Source: Climacium dendroides | Lineage: Eukaryota; Streptophyta; Bryopsida; Hypnales; Climaciaceae | DNA: 64,000 bases | Assembly: GCA_950106755.1 (NCBI GenBank) | Contig: OX467091.1 | Span: 22,647,538-22,711,537 of the forward strand | Direction of reading: 5' to 3' | Shown: positions 34,380 through 44,690 of the stretch, in pieces | Layout of the letters: the number at the start of each line of letters is the position of its first letter | Position numbering within the stretch: the stretch's first letter is position 1 | Translations under genes and position numbers: made by a program | The notes under the pieces: generated by a model | The model's database searches: none | What the model was told of the DNA's origin: nothing | The model's input: the letters and a program-made list of their open reading frames with translations, nothing else

Positions 34380-35983
34380 CTAAAGGGGTCCACCACTATC
34401 TGGAGTAGCTATAGGTGTTAACCCGATCAAATTTTTACTCTTGTCTTCTTCTTCCGGAATGCGTTCCAGTTCCACAAGGAAGGTTGTCCCTGCCATTGGC
34501 CGTAGAGCTCCTGACGTAGAAGTTCTTCCTCCTTTCTCCTTTGAAATTGGAGTCTCAAACTTCCCCTTCAAGATTTCCATGTCATCGAACTCATCTGGGA
34601 TCGAAATCCCGGATAGGGAGATCGGCTCACCCTGGAACTTCGGATGCTCTCCTCTAGCCCCTTAGCATCTTTCTGGAATTCCTTCATGGTGTCCTCTATC
34701 TCCCTGGCGAAGTCAGCTAGGATGCGGGCAATCTGGATTCCAGAAAGCTTCTAGTCCTTCTGCACTCCTTCATCAAATAGCTTGGCCTTCGCCATCACAT
34801 CGCCGGATGCCCCCACCACTAAGGTCATCCGCTCGATTGCTGCCCTGGTCTCCTTCTACAGAGACCTAGTAATCCTCACCTGCTCACGATTGGTCTCCAG
34901 GTCCTTCCGGAAGACTTGAATCTCCCCTCGCAACTAGAACACCAACTCGTCCGTCTCCCACAGATTCATGTTCTACTTCAGCACCCTATCCTCCAACTCT
35001 TGGATTTCATCCGGATTGCTGATGCAGTTTGCTACCGCTTCCGACAGCATGCTATTCACTATACCACCCATCAAGTCTGCCACTTCCCTTAGTGTGGTGT
35101 ACTTAACCTCCCAATTTGTTCTTACCACATTGAGAATCCGGATCAGGTCGTTGTACGAACCCATCAGGTCTGTCAACTGGATTATCGGAGCGGTCTTCGG
35201 CTTGATCACCTCTACTGGCTCCTCCTTCCTTGGGACGACCGGTTCCACTCTACCCACCAGTTCCGGCCCCTTATCCTTGTTGGGTACATAAAGACAGCCC
35301 CTTAGATTAGGCATCCGCTTGATCCTCCTCCTACTAAGGGGAACTTCCTCTTCCTCTTCTTCTTCCTCCCAAACTTTCTTCTTTGGATTTTCATCCTTGT
35401 CCTCCGGCTCTAGGCTATCCGGTTCGGTCTCGGATCCCCCCTCGTCCGATCTACCAAATGTCCATCTTCTTTTCCCTACTCAAGGCTCCGAAGATGGCGT
35501 TCCCGATCGTGGAAGTCACCCGCGTGGGTTTTTCCGGATGCAGAATCGGCACCAAGAATTCCAACAACCGGTAGTGTCGTGCGCTGACACACAATCCTCG
35601 ATGGCGAATCCATCTTTGGGGTTGGCTGCTCCTTTGAACTTCCCTCGCACAAAATCTCCTTTCCGGTTGGCCTGTGCCGTACCGCCTTCTTTGAATTCGT
35701 ACACTCCTCTCCAAATCTCCCGTGTCCACATGGGCGGAACATGTCAGAGGAAGTTGTCAAATTGGTTAGGGGCTCCGTCTATGAGCTCCCTAACTATGCC
35801 TTCAATCTGGAAGCCCTAGGGTTTCCCAAAGAAACCCGCACACCCCATGGCGGAGAGATCCTCCATCAACTCCGTTTTCTCCCGCTCGTTGCTTGGCTCT
35901 AAAGGCACCACCTTTCTTACTCTAATTTCTACCTTTATCGCACTCACCTGTCTCTGAGTTCTAGTACGCTTTAGTTGCGGCAT
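34380..35983 (-). pseudogene. Coiled-coil element protein, copy A (stops and frameshifts)
   Basis: It starts at ATG 35983 with a basic head (LKRTRTQRQ), then MGCAGFF and REIWRGVYEFKEGG, a GKFKGAANPKDGFAIEDC segment, and, after a frameshift near 35590, LLEFLVPILHPEKPTRVTST and IFGALS. The original frame resumes by about 35440 with an acidic run (EEEEEEEE), then helical sequence and a 'VMAKAKLFDEGVQKD' motif (about 34790). The final part is in yet another frame, ending at 34380. Stops occur near 35820, 35745, 34940 and 34740. It is the tandem paralogue of the gene at 31677-33662, with the same domain order, and is the more decayed of the two. Confidence 0.65.
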
Positions 35984-36645
35984 CCGTCTCCTCACCGATT
36001 AACTACCTCACTTCTCTTCTGGCCGCACGTCCCGTTTCCTCACAATCTCTCTTTGGTCTCAACCGAGTCACCAAGTGTGCCAATCCTCACACAGACTCTC
36101 GCGGCGCTCACCCGATCTCAACCAACCACACTCAGATACACGCAACCAATTCTTCTCTAATCTCTGATCAGCGTACAGGGAACAAACATACTCACACACA
36201 ACTTCATACAACTCACAGAAACTCGCACAACTCCCAAGAACTCACAAACACACTCAACTCTCAAACACACTCACAGAAATTCACAAATTCACTCACAGAA
36301 GTGGTGCAAATAGCTGAGAGTGTGGTAAACAAGTTAGAGCTCTTAGGTGCAAATGGGAGGTCCAAACCCTAAAGGAGTCTTTTTGTACACTTAGAAACCT
36401 AATCATTATTTTTTTCCACTTTTCCGGGCGTAGATCCTGGATCCATTCCTCCGGCTTTGGATCCAGACCAGATTTGTTTTTGATATCCGTTCTATTTCGT
36501 TTCCCGGTTTAATCATTGTTTGTTTCTATAGTTTTCCTAACTTTTAGCTTTTTCCTTCTTCCTGTACCAATCCGGGTATACTTTTTCTGGATTCCGTGTT
36601 TCAAAACACGATAGAGAGAAAAAATCAAAAAGTCGGGTTGCGACA

Positions 36646-37830
36646 CTACACAACGTGAAAACAAGATGGTTGTCTTTGCTTGAGCCCTTGAAGAGGGTGA
36701 TGGGAGAGTACAAAACTCTTATTGCCAAAATGTGTGAGGATGCTTCTGTTAAGCAGCTTGAGCTCACTATGAAGCAAGCTGCTGCAAAAGAGACTGCCCA
36801 TGAGAACTACGACTTGCTTTGAGATGTCGGTACTTTGTTGGCTCCTCCTTGTTTCATGCCATTATTGAACTTTGTCAATTATTTGATGAAATTTGTACAG
36901 TCTAACAACGTGTTCATCAATGACTACATTGCCACGATGAAAATTTGTCAAAGTGAATTGTACATGATGTACACTGATAAAGACACGGCTTGGCAAAAGA
37001 AGCACTTTGAAATGTTTTATGACATTGTGCATGATCATTCCTATTCTATTACCCAAGAGTGGATTACGAATTTTAACACTGGTGTGAAGTCTCTAACCTT
37101 CCGTATGGGAGGGTATACCTATCCTGCTCACTCAATTTGTACCTTGAGTGGAAAAAAGTTACAGGTCAGGAGAGAGGACTTTAGTTCTGTGATCAACTTT
37201 GTCAAAGCTCAATGCAGGGACGCAGTTAAAATGCTAATTCAAGAGTTGGATGTGAGATTTCCAAAGGTAGAGCTCATGAATGCATTGGGCGTAGTATTTC
37301 CTCAATATTGACTCCAGCCTAATTGCAATGATCTCTTCACCTTGCACGTGAAAACTTTAAAGTCTCACTTCGCAGTTGAGCGGACTGTGAATTTCGAGAC
37401 TGTACAGAGTCCCAATTGCAAGCAGGTGGACCTTATTCTTGATGGGCGGCTACTTTCTTTAGAGATGTCTCTATTTAAATTGACGATGAAATCCCATGTA
37501 CAAGGAGCCATGGCCAAACCAAGGGATAAAAATCCTTTGACCAAAGTGTGGGTCCGCATTAGACAAAATGCTTTGATACTCAGCCGTTTGTCTGAATTCA
37601 TCAAGCTGGCCGAAATTGCAGTCTCTACCGTGCTAGGCAGCGTGGAAGATGAAAGGACTTTTTCAACTCTCAGTTTTATGAAGTCAAAACTGAGAAACCA
37701 GCTTACATGACATGTTGACATATGCATCAAACTTTTCTTATAGGATTTTTTCACTGTGGAAACCTTCTCGGTGACCAAAGCTATCATTTTATGGCGGGAG
37801 GAGAGATCCCAATGGAGAGCAGACTTGTAA
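36646..37830 (+). pseudogene. hAT-superfamily transposase, C-terminal part
   Basis: This continues the gene broken at 27155. Visible landmarks: NVKTRWLSLLEPLKRVM at the junction, a helical middle (about 36835-37310), and the hAT dimerisation region LSEFIKLAEIAVSTVLGSVE-DERTFSTLSFMKSKLRNQL (about 37584-37707), the most conserved part of the superfamily. Stops lie at about 36821, 37309 and 37708. The sense ends at TAA 37828. The break has the form expected for a clean insertion, with no codon lost at the junction. Confidence 0.88.
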
Positions 37831-39248
37831 GGCTGTTTCCATTAATGTAGTAAGTCTCAACTTCTAAATTTCTGTACAATTGTACTAACTGGGTTGGGGA
37901 TGGATAGGAATGTTCATTACATCCGGACAAGGCCTTTTGTGGTCGGGGTTCAACTCCCTTGAATAATAGTTTACTGAATTTGTATTTGTATGATTTATAT
38001 TTCTTTTTTGTGTGCTTCTTTCAATTTCTAGTTTAATGTTGTGTTATTTCTTTTTCTTATTTGTATAGCTTTGTATTCATTCTATCCCAATTTCTGCACG
38101 GTCATCTCAAACAGTCCTTCCGGAACAGAGATGAAATTTGCACATAAGAGTTTCTACTTTCTTGCACTATCTACTGTAAATGAACTCACTGCGGGTTGTG
38201 ATGATGAGGGTTTTCATCATTTTTTCTACATGTAATTTTCTCGCTCACATCACCTCACATTAATTGTTAACTTCGTGTTGTCTCTTGTTCTGTTGTTTGC
38301 AAAGTAAACCCTCAACTCTAAGTAATGGAATCCGGAGTTAGACGAGTTATTACATGGCCAATGGTACCGCTGTTAAGATTTTGGAAGAACTTCGAAATTT
38401 AAACCATCTTGTTCTGCCGAGAGCAAGAGTTCCTGGCACTAAATGGTTATGTGTTTATTCCGTCCATGTGTACAAGACTTCAATCTCTGAGTTGCCAAAC
38501 AAGTGATTCTTCTAAATTTTACTTTGCCAAAACGTCGCAGAGGAAGTTCTGAACCTCGCCAATTTTGACTCCATTTGTAAAGCCAAAGAAACAATATGTA
38601 TCGCCTAATCAACGATTATTGACACCGTGCAGAAACCAATCAGGAAGGTCAGATTTGAGCAAAAGAAGCCAGGGAAGCAATTTTTTAAGGTTTTTACCAA
38701 GTCATGCGATATACTCCTCCAAGTAGAGGTTGGAAGAGCGTGTCGCACAACTTGGTAAAAACCTTAAAAAAATCACTGTTGGTGAGGTATGTACACCTAT
38801 TATCATCACTAGTTTCTCGCACATGCGGCTTAAGAGCCATCTGGTGCCACTTCAAAAGATGAAACTCCACGGGAGCCGTTCTAGACGGATTTATTTAAAA
38901 CTGATAGAATATCAGAGTCGCTCTCTGCCACATCGAAGTCGAATAAGAAATGCGTAATTGTTTACGCATTGTTCACCAAAAAACTTCACCCCATTGTTGT
39001 GTTGTGAATTTGTACATAATATAAATTTGTATCAATACATTATTATAATGAAATTTTATGATTCAGGGAGAAGAAACTTGTTGATGACTTTTCTAGTAGC
39101 TTCAAGGTGACACTTGTAATTGACAGTGAATGATGTAAAGAGTTCAACATTGGGTTAACTTCATCAATTTGAGTTAATCTTCTTGAATCTACAGAATTTA
39201 TAATTCATTGTGAAATTTGATTTTCAAATGTTGAACTGAAGAGTTTTT
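37831..39248. other. Spacer between hAT remnant and 145-aa gene copy
   Basis: No gene is supported. It should contain the 3' end of the hAT element, but I could not identify its terminal repeat or 8-bp duplication. A perfect 22-bp inverted repeat is listed separately at 38681-38771. The stretch includes scattered open frames of 60-75 codons without recognisable content. Confidence 0.45.
38681..38771. repeat. Perfect 22-bp inverted repeat (hairpin)
   Basis: The arm TTTTTTAAGGTTTTTACCAA followed by GT (38681-38702) is exactly reverse-complementary to 38750-38771, separated by 47 bases. A transcript would form a stable hairpin. The loop includes TGTCGCACAA. It could be the inverted end of a small element or an miRNA-like precursor; neither is established. 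Confidence 0.8.
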
Positions 39249-39686
39249 ATTGAGTCGCAAGATCCCAATTCTCAACTAAAAGCAGAGTTAGAGCTTTCTT
39301 TGTCTCAACTACCAAACTAGCCAACTTAACCGATGTCAACAATATCGTGGTAAATCCATTCACAAGAGGAAGGTAGATTTTCTCGGCTACTGAAACAACT
39401 TTGCGTAGAGTAGCGTAGGCACAACAATCTTTAAAGAGATACCTGTACTTTGATGATTTTGCTTCAAGTCGATTGTATTGAATTAGGCACTCAAGATGTG
39501 ATTTTTGAGAGTAATTTTGAAAGCCTAAATGAAAAACAATATTATTGTATGATTAAGCCAATTAGAGGAAGTTCAAGCCATCAATGTTGGTTGAAAGGGT
39601 CAGTGAATATTTTAACAAAGGCCAAACGTGCAAACTATGTAGCTACTACTGTCCGACGTATTCTGAAGTTCTAGCAAATGGAGTAG
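39249..39686 (+). pseudogene. Second, broken copy of the 145-aa element protein
   Basis: It matches the product of 30200-30637 along its length. The head has ESQDPN and AELELSLSQLP. The tail has ILLQVDCIELGTQDV, QYYCM, WLKGSVNILTKAKRANYV and RRILKF. The expected start codon is ATT, the middle (about 39318-39450) is frame-disrupted, and a stop falls just before the final QME. Flanking sequence to about 40230 also resembles the flank of the first copy. A second element of the same family, now decayed, therefore probably sat here in the opposite orientation. Confidence 0.75.
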
Positions 39687-41215
39687 TATTTTTCTTTTAC
39701 TTCAATTTTTATCATTATTTAACTTTTATTTTAGTATAGTGATCATTTCATATTTTATAATTCATTCATATATTTAGAATCGAAGGATACAGGTTTAAAC
39801 GAAATTTACCTACTAAAATTTAACTTTGATAATAATTTGGGCTTTTAGAGGTGAGATAAACTTTTTAAAAGGTCTTAACTATGATTAATGAAGGTTTGAA
39901 GACTCATGGTGATTGTATATGAGTTGTCTCCTTTAATTTAAGGTATATTTGGTAGGTAGGTCCCATTTTTCCTTTACCTTGTTGGATTTGTATATGGGAA
40001 GAGGAGATAAGAGACTCGTGACTTTAAAGAGTCATAACTTTTGATGTATTTTGAGTTTTGCAATGAAATTTGAAGAGTTTGCTTTTGAAGTTCTTGTGCT
40101 TTCAAAAAGACCATTTCTGTTTAATTTGAAGTACTAAGTGAAAAGTTATAAGCAAGTGAGTGAAAGAAAGTTTGTTGTCACCCAATTGAAGAGGGGCAGA
40201 AATTCGAGCGACCACCATAACTTGTAGATTTGATTTTTTTTTTTAGATTTAAAAGCATTAGAGTAGTCTTCTTTTACTTTCTAAAGACTCATTTTTCGAA
40301 GCATTTGAAGCATTTTAAAGAAAATTATAAGAATTTGAGTGAAAGAAGGTTTAGTGCCTTTCTATTTGGAGAGTTTGATTGTGATTTGCAGGTGGATGCA
40401 TTTGGTGCATCCTATTTACTTTCATTTTTTTGCTTAAATGTTGTTTGAGGAAGATGATTTAGTTTGAATTTCTTAGTTTTTGTCTTGGTACCTTCCCTAT
40501 GGCAGACTTTATCCCATTTTGTGTTCATAGTTAGACGCTTTCAATTTTTAGTTGTATCATGGTGGTGAGGTTGGATTAATGGCCAGCAAGATCATTGAGT
40601 GTGCACCAAGTAGGTGGTGCTAGTTTTCTCTTATAATGATGCTTGAGTAATGATTAACAAATTATAAGGTTTGGTGGTGATGTAGGTGCATGTTGTCTTT
40701 ACCTTGTAAATAGTTGCAAGTACCTAAGTAGTCATCAAAACTATTTGAAAGTATTTGTATTTCAAACTTTGAACTGGCGGTAGATACCAACGAAGTTTGT
40801 AAGCCTAATCAACGTTGAATACCAATAGATGCCTTGGGTTTTAAGTGCAAACAGAGTTGTTAGTTTAAACCAATCTATGTTTTGAGAACAAAATTGAGTT
40901 TAGAGAACCTTAATTCCTTTCTCTTTTTTCTAATCTCATCATTTTTAGTTGCAAGTAGATATCCCATATATTCCCGAAGCAGACCCCTCTCACTCCAACA
41001 CTGTGTAACTTCGTGGATACAAAAGAGAGACTCCACAATATATCAAATACACTCTAGGGACTTCTCCACTCTTGGAACTAGTACGCTCCAGGGCTCATAA
41101 TGTTTATGCACTCTAGAGACTTGTATTTTTATAGTAAAGTGAGGGTTAAGGCAGCACTTGAGTGAAGTTTAATGTGAGTTTGGAGTTTTTAATTTCTTTT
41201 TTTTTGAGGATTTAG
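39687..41215 (+). other. Flank of the broken 145-aa copy
   Basis: No gene is supported. Between about 40010 and 40230 the sequence (CATAACTTTTGA, AAGTTATAAGCAAGTGAGTGA, GAAGAGGGGCAGAAATTCGAGCGACCACCATAACTTG spread over 200 bases) is related to the reverse complement of 29440-29760 in element 1. The rest is AT-rich and unstructured. Confidence 0.5.
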
Positions 41216-42068
41216 ATGGCCAATCCGAATTTTTCAACAAACATGATGTTTAAGAGTGATGAGAGTGCGAACAGTTTATCAGAGTTTGAGTTTGAGAAGG
41301 GTAGTTTTGAAGAGATCATAGATATTCCAATGACAATTCCGTCAACCAGTACTTCTATCCTAGCCTCGGCATTATCCACAAGTGTTCTAGTTCTGAAAAA
41401 TCATGAGTAGAGCAATATTGAGATATAGTATTTACTGGATTTATTGCACAAGCGCATTGTAGAGTTGGAATGGCAATCTATCCGGGCCAAAGATAGGGAA
41501 GTAATGTAATTACGTTTAATTGAGCATTTTCCGTTGGAGGCCAATTGCCAAAGGGTGCATTTGAAGGATAAGTAGGCCAAAATACGTCAACAATATTATT
41601 GTTAGAAAAAAATTTACAATGTTTTGAGAGACAACTTTGGACTTACACGGTGGGCATGATATAATGTCATAGATGCCATGTTAAATGAGATTGCAAAGGT
41701 CAACAGCGTTCTAGGTGCTAATGATCAAGGGGTACTTGTCATTGGTATCCAAGTTCTTTTAAAGGAAGTTGAAGTCTACGATGCAACAGTTTGTGCCGAT
41801 AATTTACAGGGAGTTCGTGAAGCAGCTACAAAGCGTCAAAAGCTCAATGGCAATACAGCCAATGCATTGAATCGCTTTGCCAAATTGTCTGCTCGTATTA
41901 AAAATATGAAGATGAAGATAAAGACTGCAATTTAGCTTGCAAGAGACAACAAGAAGTTTGAATTAGATGTTTTCTAAGCAGCACAAGCTTCTCAAAAGCG
42001 TGTGACAACTTTATTTATAGATGTCATTTAAAGCCAGCGGACTGAAAAGGACCACGTAGCTGAATGAA
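41216..42068 (+). pseudogene. Coiled-coil-like protein remnant, stop-ridden
   Basis: The frame starts at ATG 41216 with an acidic Ser-rich head (SDESANSLSEFEFEKGSFEE). It continues past many TAG/TAA codons with Gln/Lys/Arg/Leu-rich, coiled-coil-forming sequence to about 42068. The part at 41678-41935 is open for 85 codons. The product is similar in style (acidic head, long coil) to the element proteins at 31677 and 50132, but I see no clear sequence match. It may be the coiled-coil cargo of the decayed element that includes 39249-39686. Confidence 0.35.
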
Positions 42069-42661
42069 AAAATTGTATGGATTTTTAAATATTTAATAAA
42101 ATATATATATTTTTGTTGCAATTCCTTTTATACCTTTTGTATTTTATATTGTATTATTACATTTGTCAACAAAAGCTAATTGTTTATTTTAAACATACAT
42201 TTCTCAATCCCTATAAAATTCTTATTAGTCAACCTCTAAAGTCTTATTGTCCCTACAAGGCACAAATTAAATTTTGGGCAAGCTCCTATGAAGTCAATTT
42301 TTGGTGAATTGTATTTTAAACTTTTCATAAGACAGAAAACCTTATAAGGTTTCTAGGAATATAATTTTTATTTAAATTGGTAATCAAGAGCCAAAATTAT
42401 GCCACAATAAACTCAAAATTGGAGAGACCAAGCATCCCAAAAAAATGTAATAAAATGAAATTGAAATTAAATTTGTTTACATAGATTATATTTTTTGCTA
42501 AATGGGAAGCTTTGATTCATTCCATTTGAATTAGTAATGTGGAAGTTATATAATTTCTTTTTTTGTAGGCAATTGAAGTGTCTTCTTGAAAAAACTTTAT
42601 CTTTCACTTTGAATGCTAATATTTTACAATCTGTATGATCAAACATCAAGCAATTTTTAGA

Positions 42662-42914
42662 GTTGACACGCAAAAAAAAAATTAAAAGATTTTCATAGTT
42701 TTAACACTCTCATGATCAAACATTATAATTTTGCAATTTATAAGATATATTGTTATGTTTTCCTTTTCTTTTGTAACCCCAAACATGTCTAGTTCGAATT
42801 TGTATGGCTACAATATAAAAGAAATTGGTACAACTTATCGAAATATTGATTGTTTGTTCAATTTAGAGCAAATTCCAAATAGCTCAAAATAGTCCTTGGA
42901 CATTTAGGGGTTAA
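42662..42914 (+). repeat. Dispersed AT-rich repeat, copy 2
   Basis: Same-orientation partner of 8996-9239, starting with an A run and AAAGATTTTCATAGTTTTAA and ending in GGACATTTAGGGGTTAAT. A shorter related terminus (GGACGTCTAGGGGTTAAAAT) occurs near 46090-46110. Confidence 0.7.
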
Positions 42915-43469
42915 TATAAAATAAAATAAAATTACAATAATTTTTTTTCATTTCTTTAATTGGATGCTACTAACCTCTTCAATATCTCTCCAATACATTT
43001 AAAAATAGTTTATGTAAACTATATACATTTCTTGAATAAATATTGAATCAATCAGTTTGCTAAAATGATTTAATAAAATTTCTAGTAGTCTTAAAAGAAA
43101 GTTATTTGGAATATCTTTTTACAAATTTTATTATAATCAAAGATGTTATATATTTTTAATTATAGGTATTTTTTTCAACAATAGGTGCCCCATAGCAAAA
43201 TTTGAACCAAAAAAATAGAAGAATTAATTGGGTCACTAAAATGAATGCTTCAAATAACTAGTGTGTTGGACATAATTTTATTTCCTAAGCTAAGTAGGCA
43301 AAGATAATGAAGGTTATATTCAAAGTTAGAGACTAAAGATCGATTCTATGATATGGACTCAAAATCAAGATTCAAAATCAAAAAATTGTGGCCCATTTCT
43401 ATTCGTATGTATATTTCTAACATCATTGGTCACCCTGTTCAGTTAGGATACATTGCGAGATGTCATGCA

Positions 43470-43560
43470 AGAGACTGATTGTTGTATGGTTGTTAGTCTG
43501 GATTCGATTCTTGTTGACCGTAACTTATTAAGCCGTGGGCGCTTTCCTAATATGAGCATG
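43470..43560 (+). repeat. tRNA-derived SINE-like head, copy 1
   Basis: GAGACTGATTGTTG followed about 30 bases later by GGATTCGATTC resembles the A and B boxes of a tRNA-derived promoter. It shares TTGTATGG...TTGTT...GTCTRGATTCGATTC..GTTGA with the minus strand near 61835-61895. It is too diverged to be a working tRNA. Confidence 0.35.
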
Positions 43561-43864
43561 AGTCTATAGTTCATATTTCACACACACACTTTTTTGGAGG
43601 GGTCAAAATTTAAGAATTTATTTGAATATGAAGTCATAGACATCTTATATGAAAATTCATCCGCAAATTCTTATACTAATATTAGACAAAATCCGATAGG
43701 AAAATATACAAAGAACAATTTGTTCACATTTTTTTGTCAGAAAAATAGAAGTAGTCTATATTATTTTCTTCACTGAAGATAATAATTAAGAAGAAAATCC
43801 AAGGGCTCAAGCAGTTTGTTTGTATACATTATTAGACTCAATTTTTTTGCAAAAACATATTTCA

Positions 43865-44690
43865 CTAAAAAAAATTTGGCAAACGTTGTGCTCCTTGATG
43901 TCTACCAACAAATGGATGAATTGTTTGTTTGAGAATCTCCGATAATAAAAGCCTTTCATCATGCAATTCACAGTAGTTATGTAGGACACAACAAGTAATT
44001 GTCATAGTCATCCACTTATCAACATTTTCACCAAAGCTCTTTAGAATCTTCCACCGATTTTTCAGAGCACTAAAAGCATGCTCAATAACAACCCTACCTA
44101 TATTGATAGAAACATCAAACCTCTTTTGGTCACGAAAGGCAGGATTTGCCGACTTGTAGTTCTTCAATACGTAGGGTTGACTTGGATAAGCTAAATTTTC
44201 AATCAAGTATGGTTTTACTTGAACACCTCTAACCACAATGATAAGATGTGATAAAATATGCCTCTGATGCAATTCATGGTACAAAGAAGACCATTGGAAT
44301 TGTCTTGTATTATAAACTCCACCAGGCTACCTTTCACAAACATTCTAAAATATTTTATCCATATTACAAACCTCTTGTAGTACAACACTATAGAACTTCT
44401 TCCCGTTGAAGAAATATGAAACTATGGGTGTAAGATCACTATTAAGGCACTGAGCAAGAGAAATGTGAGTCTCATATATGGCTTCACAAATGTTAAGCAA
44501 CCCCGTGGAATTTCTAAATCTCTCTATGATGTTATGTAGTCTATCTCCAATTGGAGTGTAAATGTAAATGGTAAAAAATCCTTGGTTCTAACTATTTAGG
44601 ACTCCATAAACTATATCAGTATATTTACAAATTGTGGATGCCCCACATTTGTACAAGTCATTCATCTTCTCACAGAAATGACCGTAAGCC
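43865..44690 (-). pseudogene. PIF/Harbinger DDE transposase, catalytically dead
   Basis: Reading minus from 44690, landmarks of the DDE_Tnp_4 nuclease appear in order: CGASTICKYTDIVYGVL, IYTPIGDRLHNIIERFRNSTG, a SYFFNGKKFYSVVLQEVC segment, PGGVYN, VKPYLIENLAYPSQPYVLKN, GRVVIEHAFSALKNRW and CCVLHNYCE. The first catalytic aspartate (normally in D-x-T-H) is Tyr in EAIYETHISL. The second (normally GD-x-AYP) is Asn in IENLAYP. The glutamate in VVIEHAF is kept. Stops occur near 44590 and 44345. The last 139 codons are open. It belongs to the plant Harbinger group; no partner Myb-like ORF was recognised. Confidence 0.85.

Larger units (their letters stand above)
27156..36645 (-). mobile_element. TGT...ACA element 1 (9,490 bp), inserted in the hAT gene
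   Basis: The ends read TGTCGTAGCACAGGG (left) and, from the right on the minus strand, TGTCGCAACCCGAC. A TGTCGYA inverted repeat is therefore shared. The flanks are CTACG (27151-27155) and CTACA (36646-36650), a 5-bp target duplication with one change. The hAT reading frame is continuous across the site. Cargo is on the minus strand: two tandem coiled-coil genes (34380-35983 and 31677-33662) and an intact 145-aa ORF (30200-30637), then about 3 kb without genes. I see no long terminal repeats, primer-binding site, reverse transcriptase or integrase. The interior is rich in CCGG words. It is non-autonomous, related to the element at 48798; superfamily unknown. Confidence 0.75.
42069..43864. other. 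AT-rich noncoding region
   Basis: No gene is supported. It contains the second copy of a dispersed repeat (42662-42914) and a short SINE-like head (about 43470-43560). Open frames are short, AT-driven and unrecognised. Confidence 0.5.

Noticed and set aside
27156..36645. Classical LTR retrotransposon
   Set aside because: The first and last kilobases of the insertion show no direct repeat, and no reverse transcriptase, integrase or protease motif was found in any frame I read.
41216..42068. Fourth copy of the coiled-coil element protein
   Set aside because: It has similar composition but no alignable motifs (no NPKDG, PILxP or KAKLxDE), so it is listed only as an unassigned remnant.
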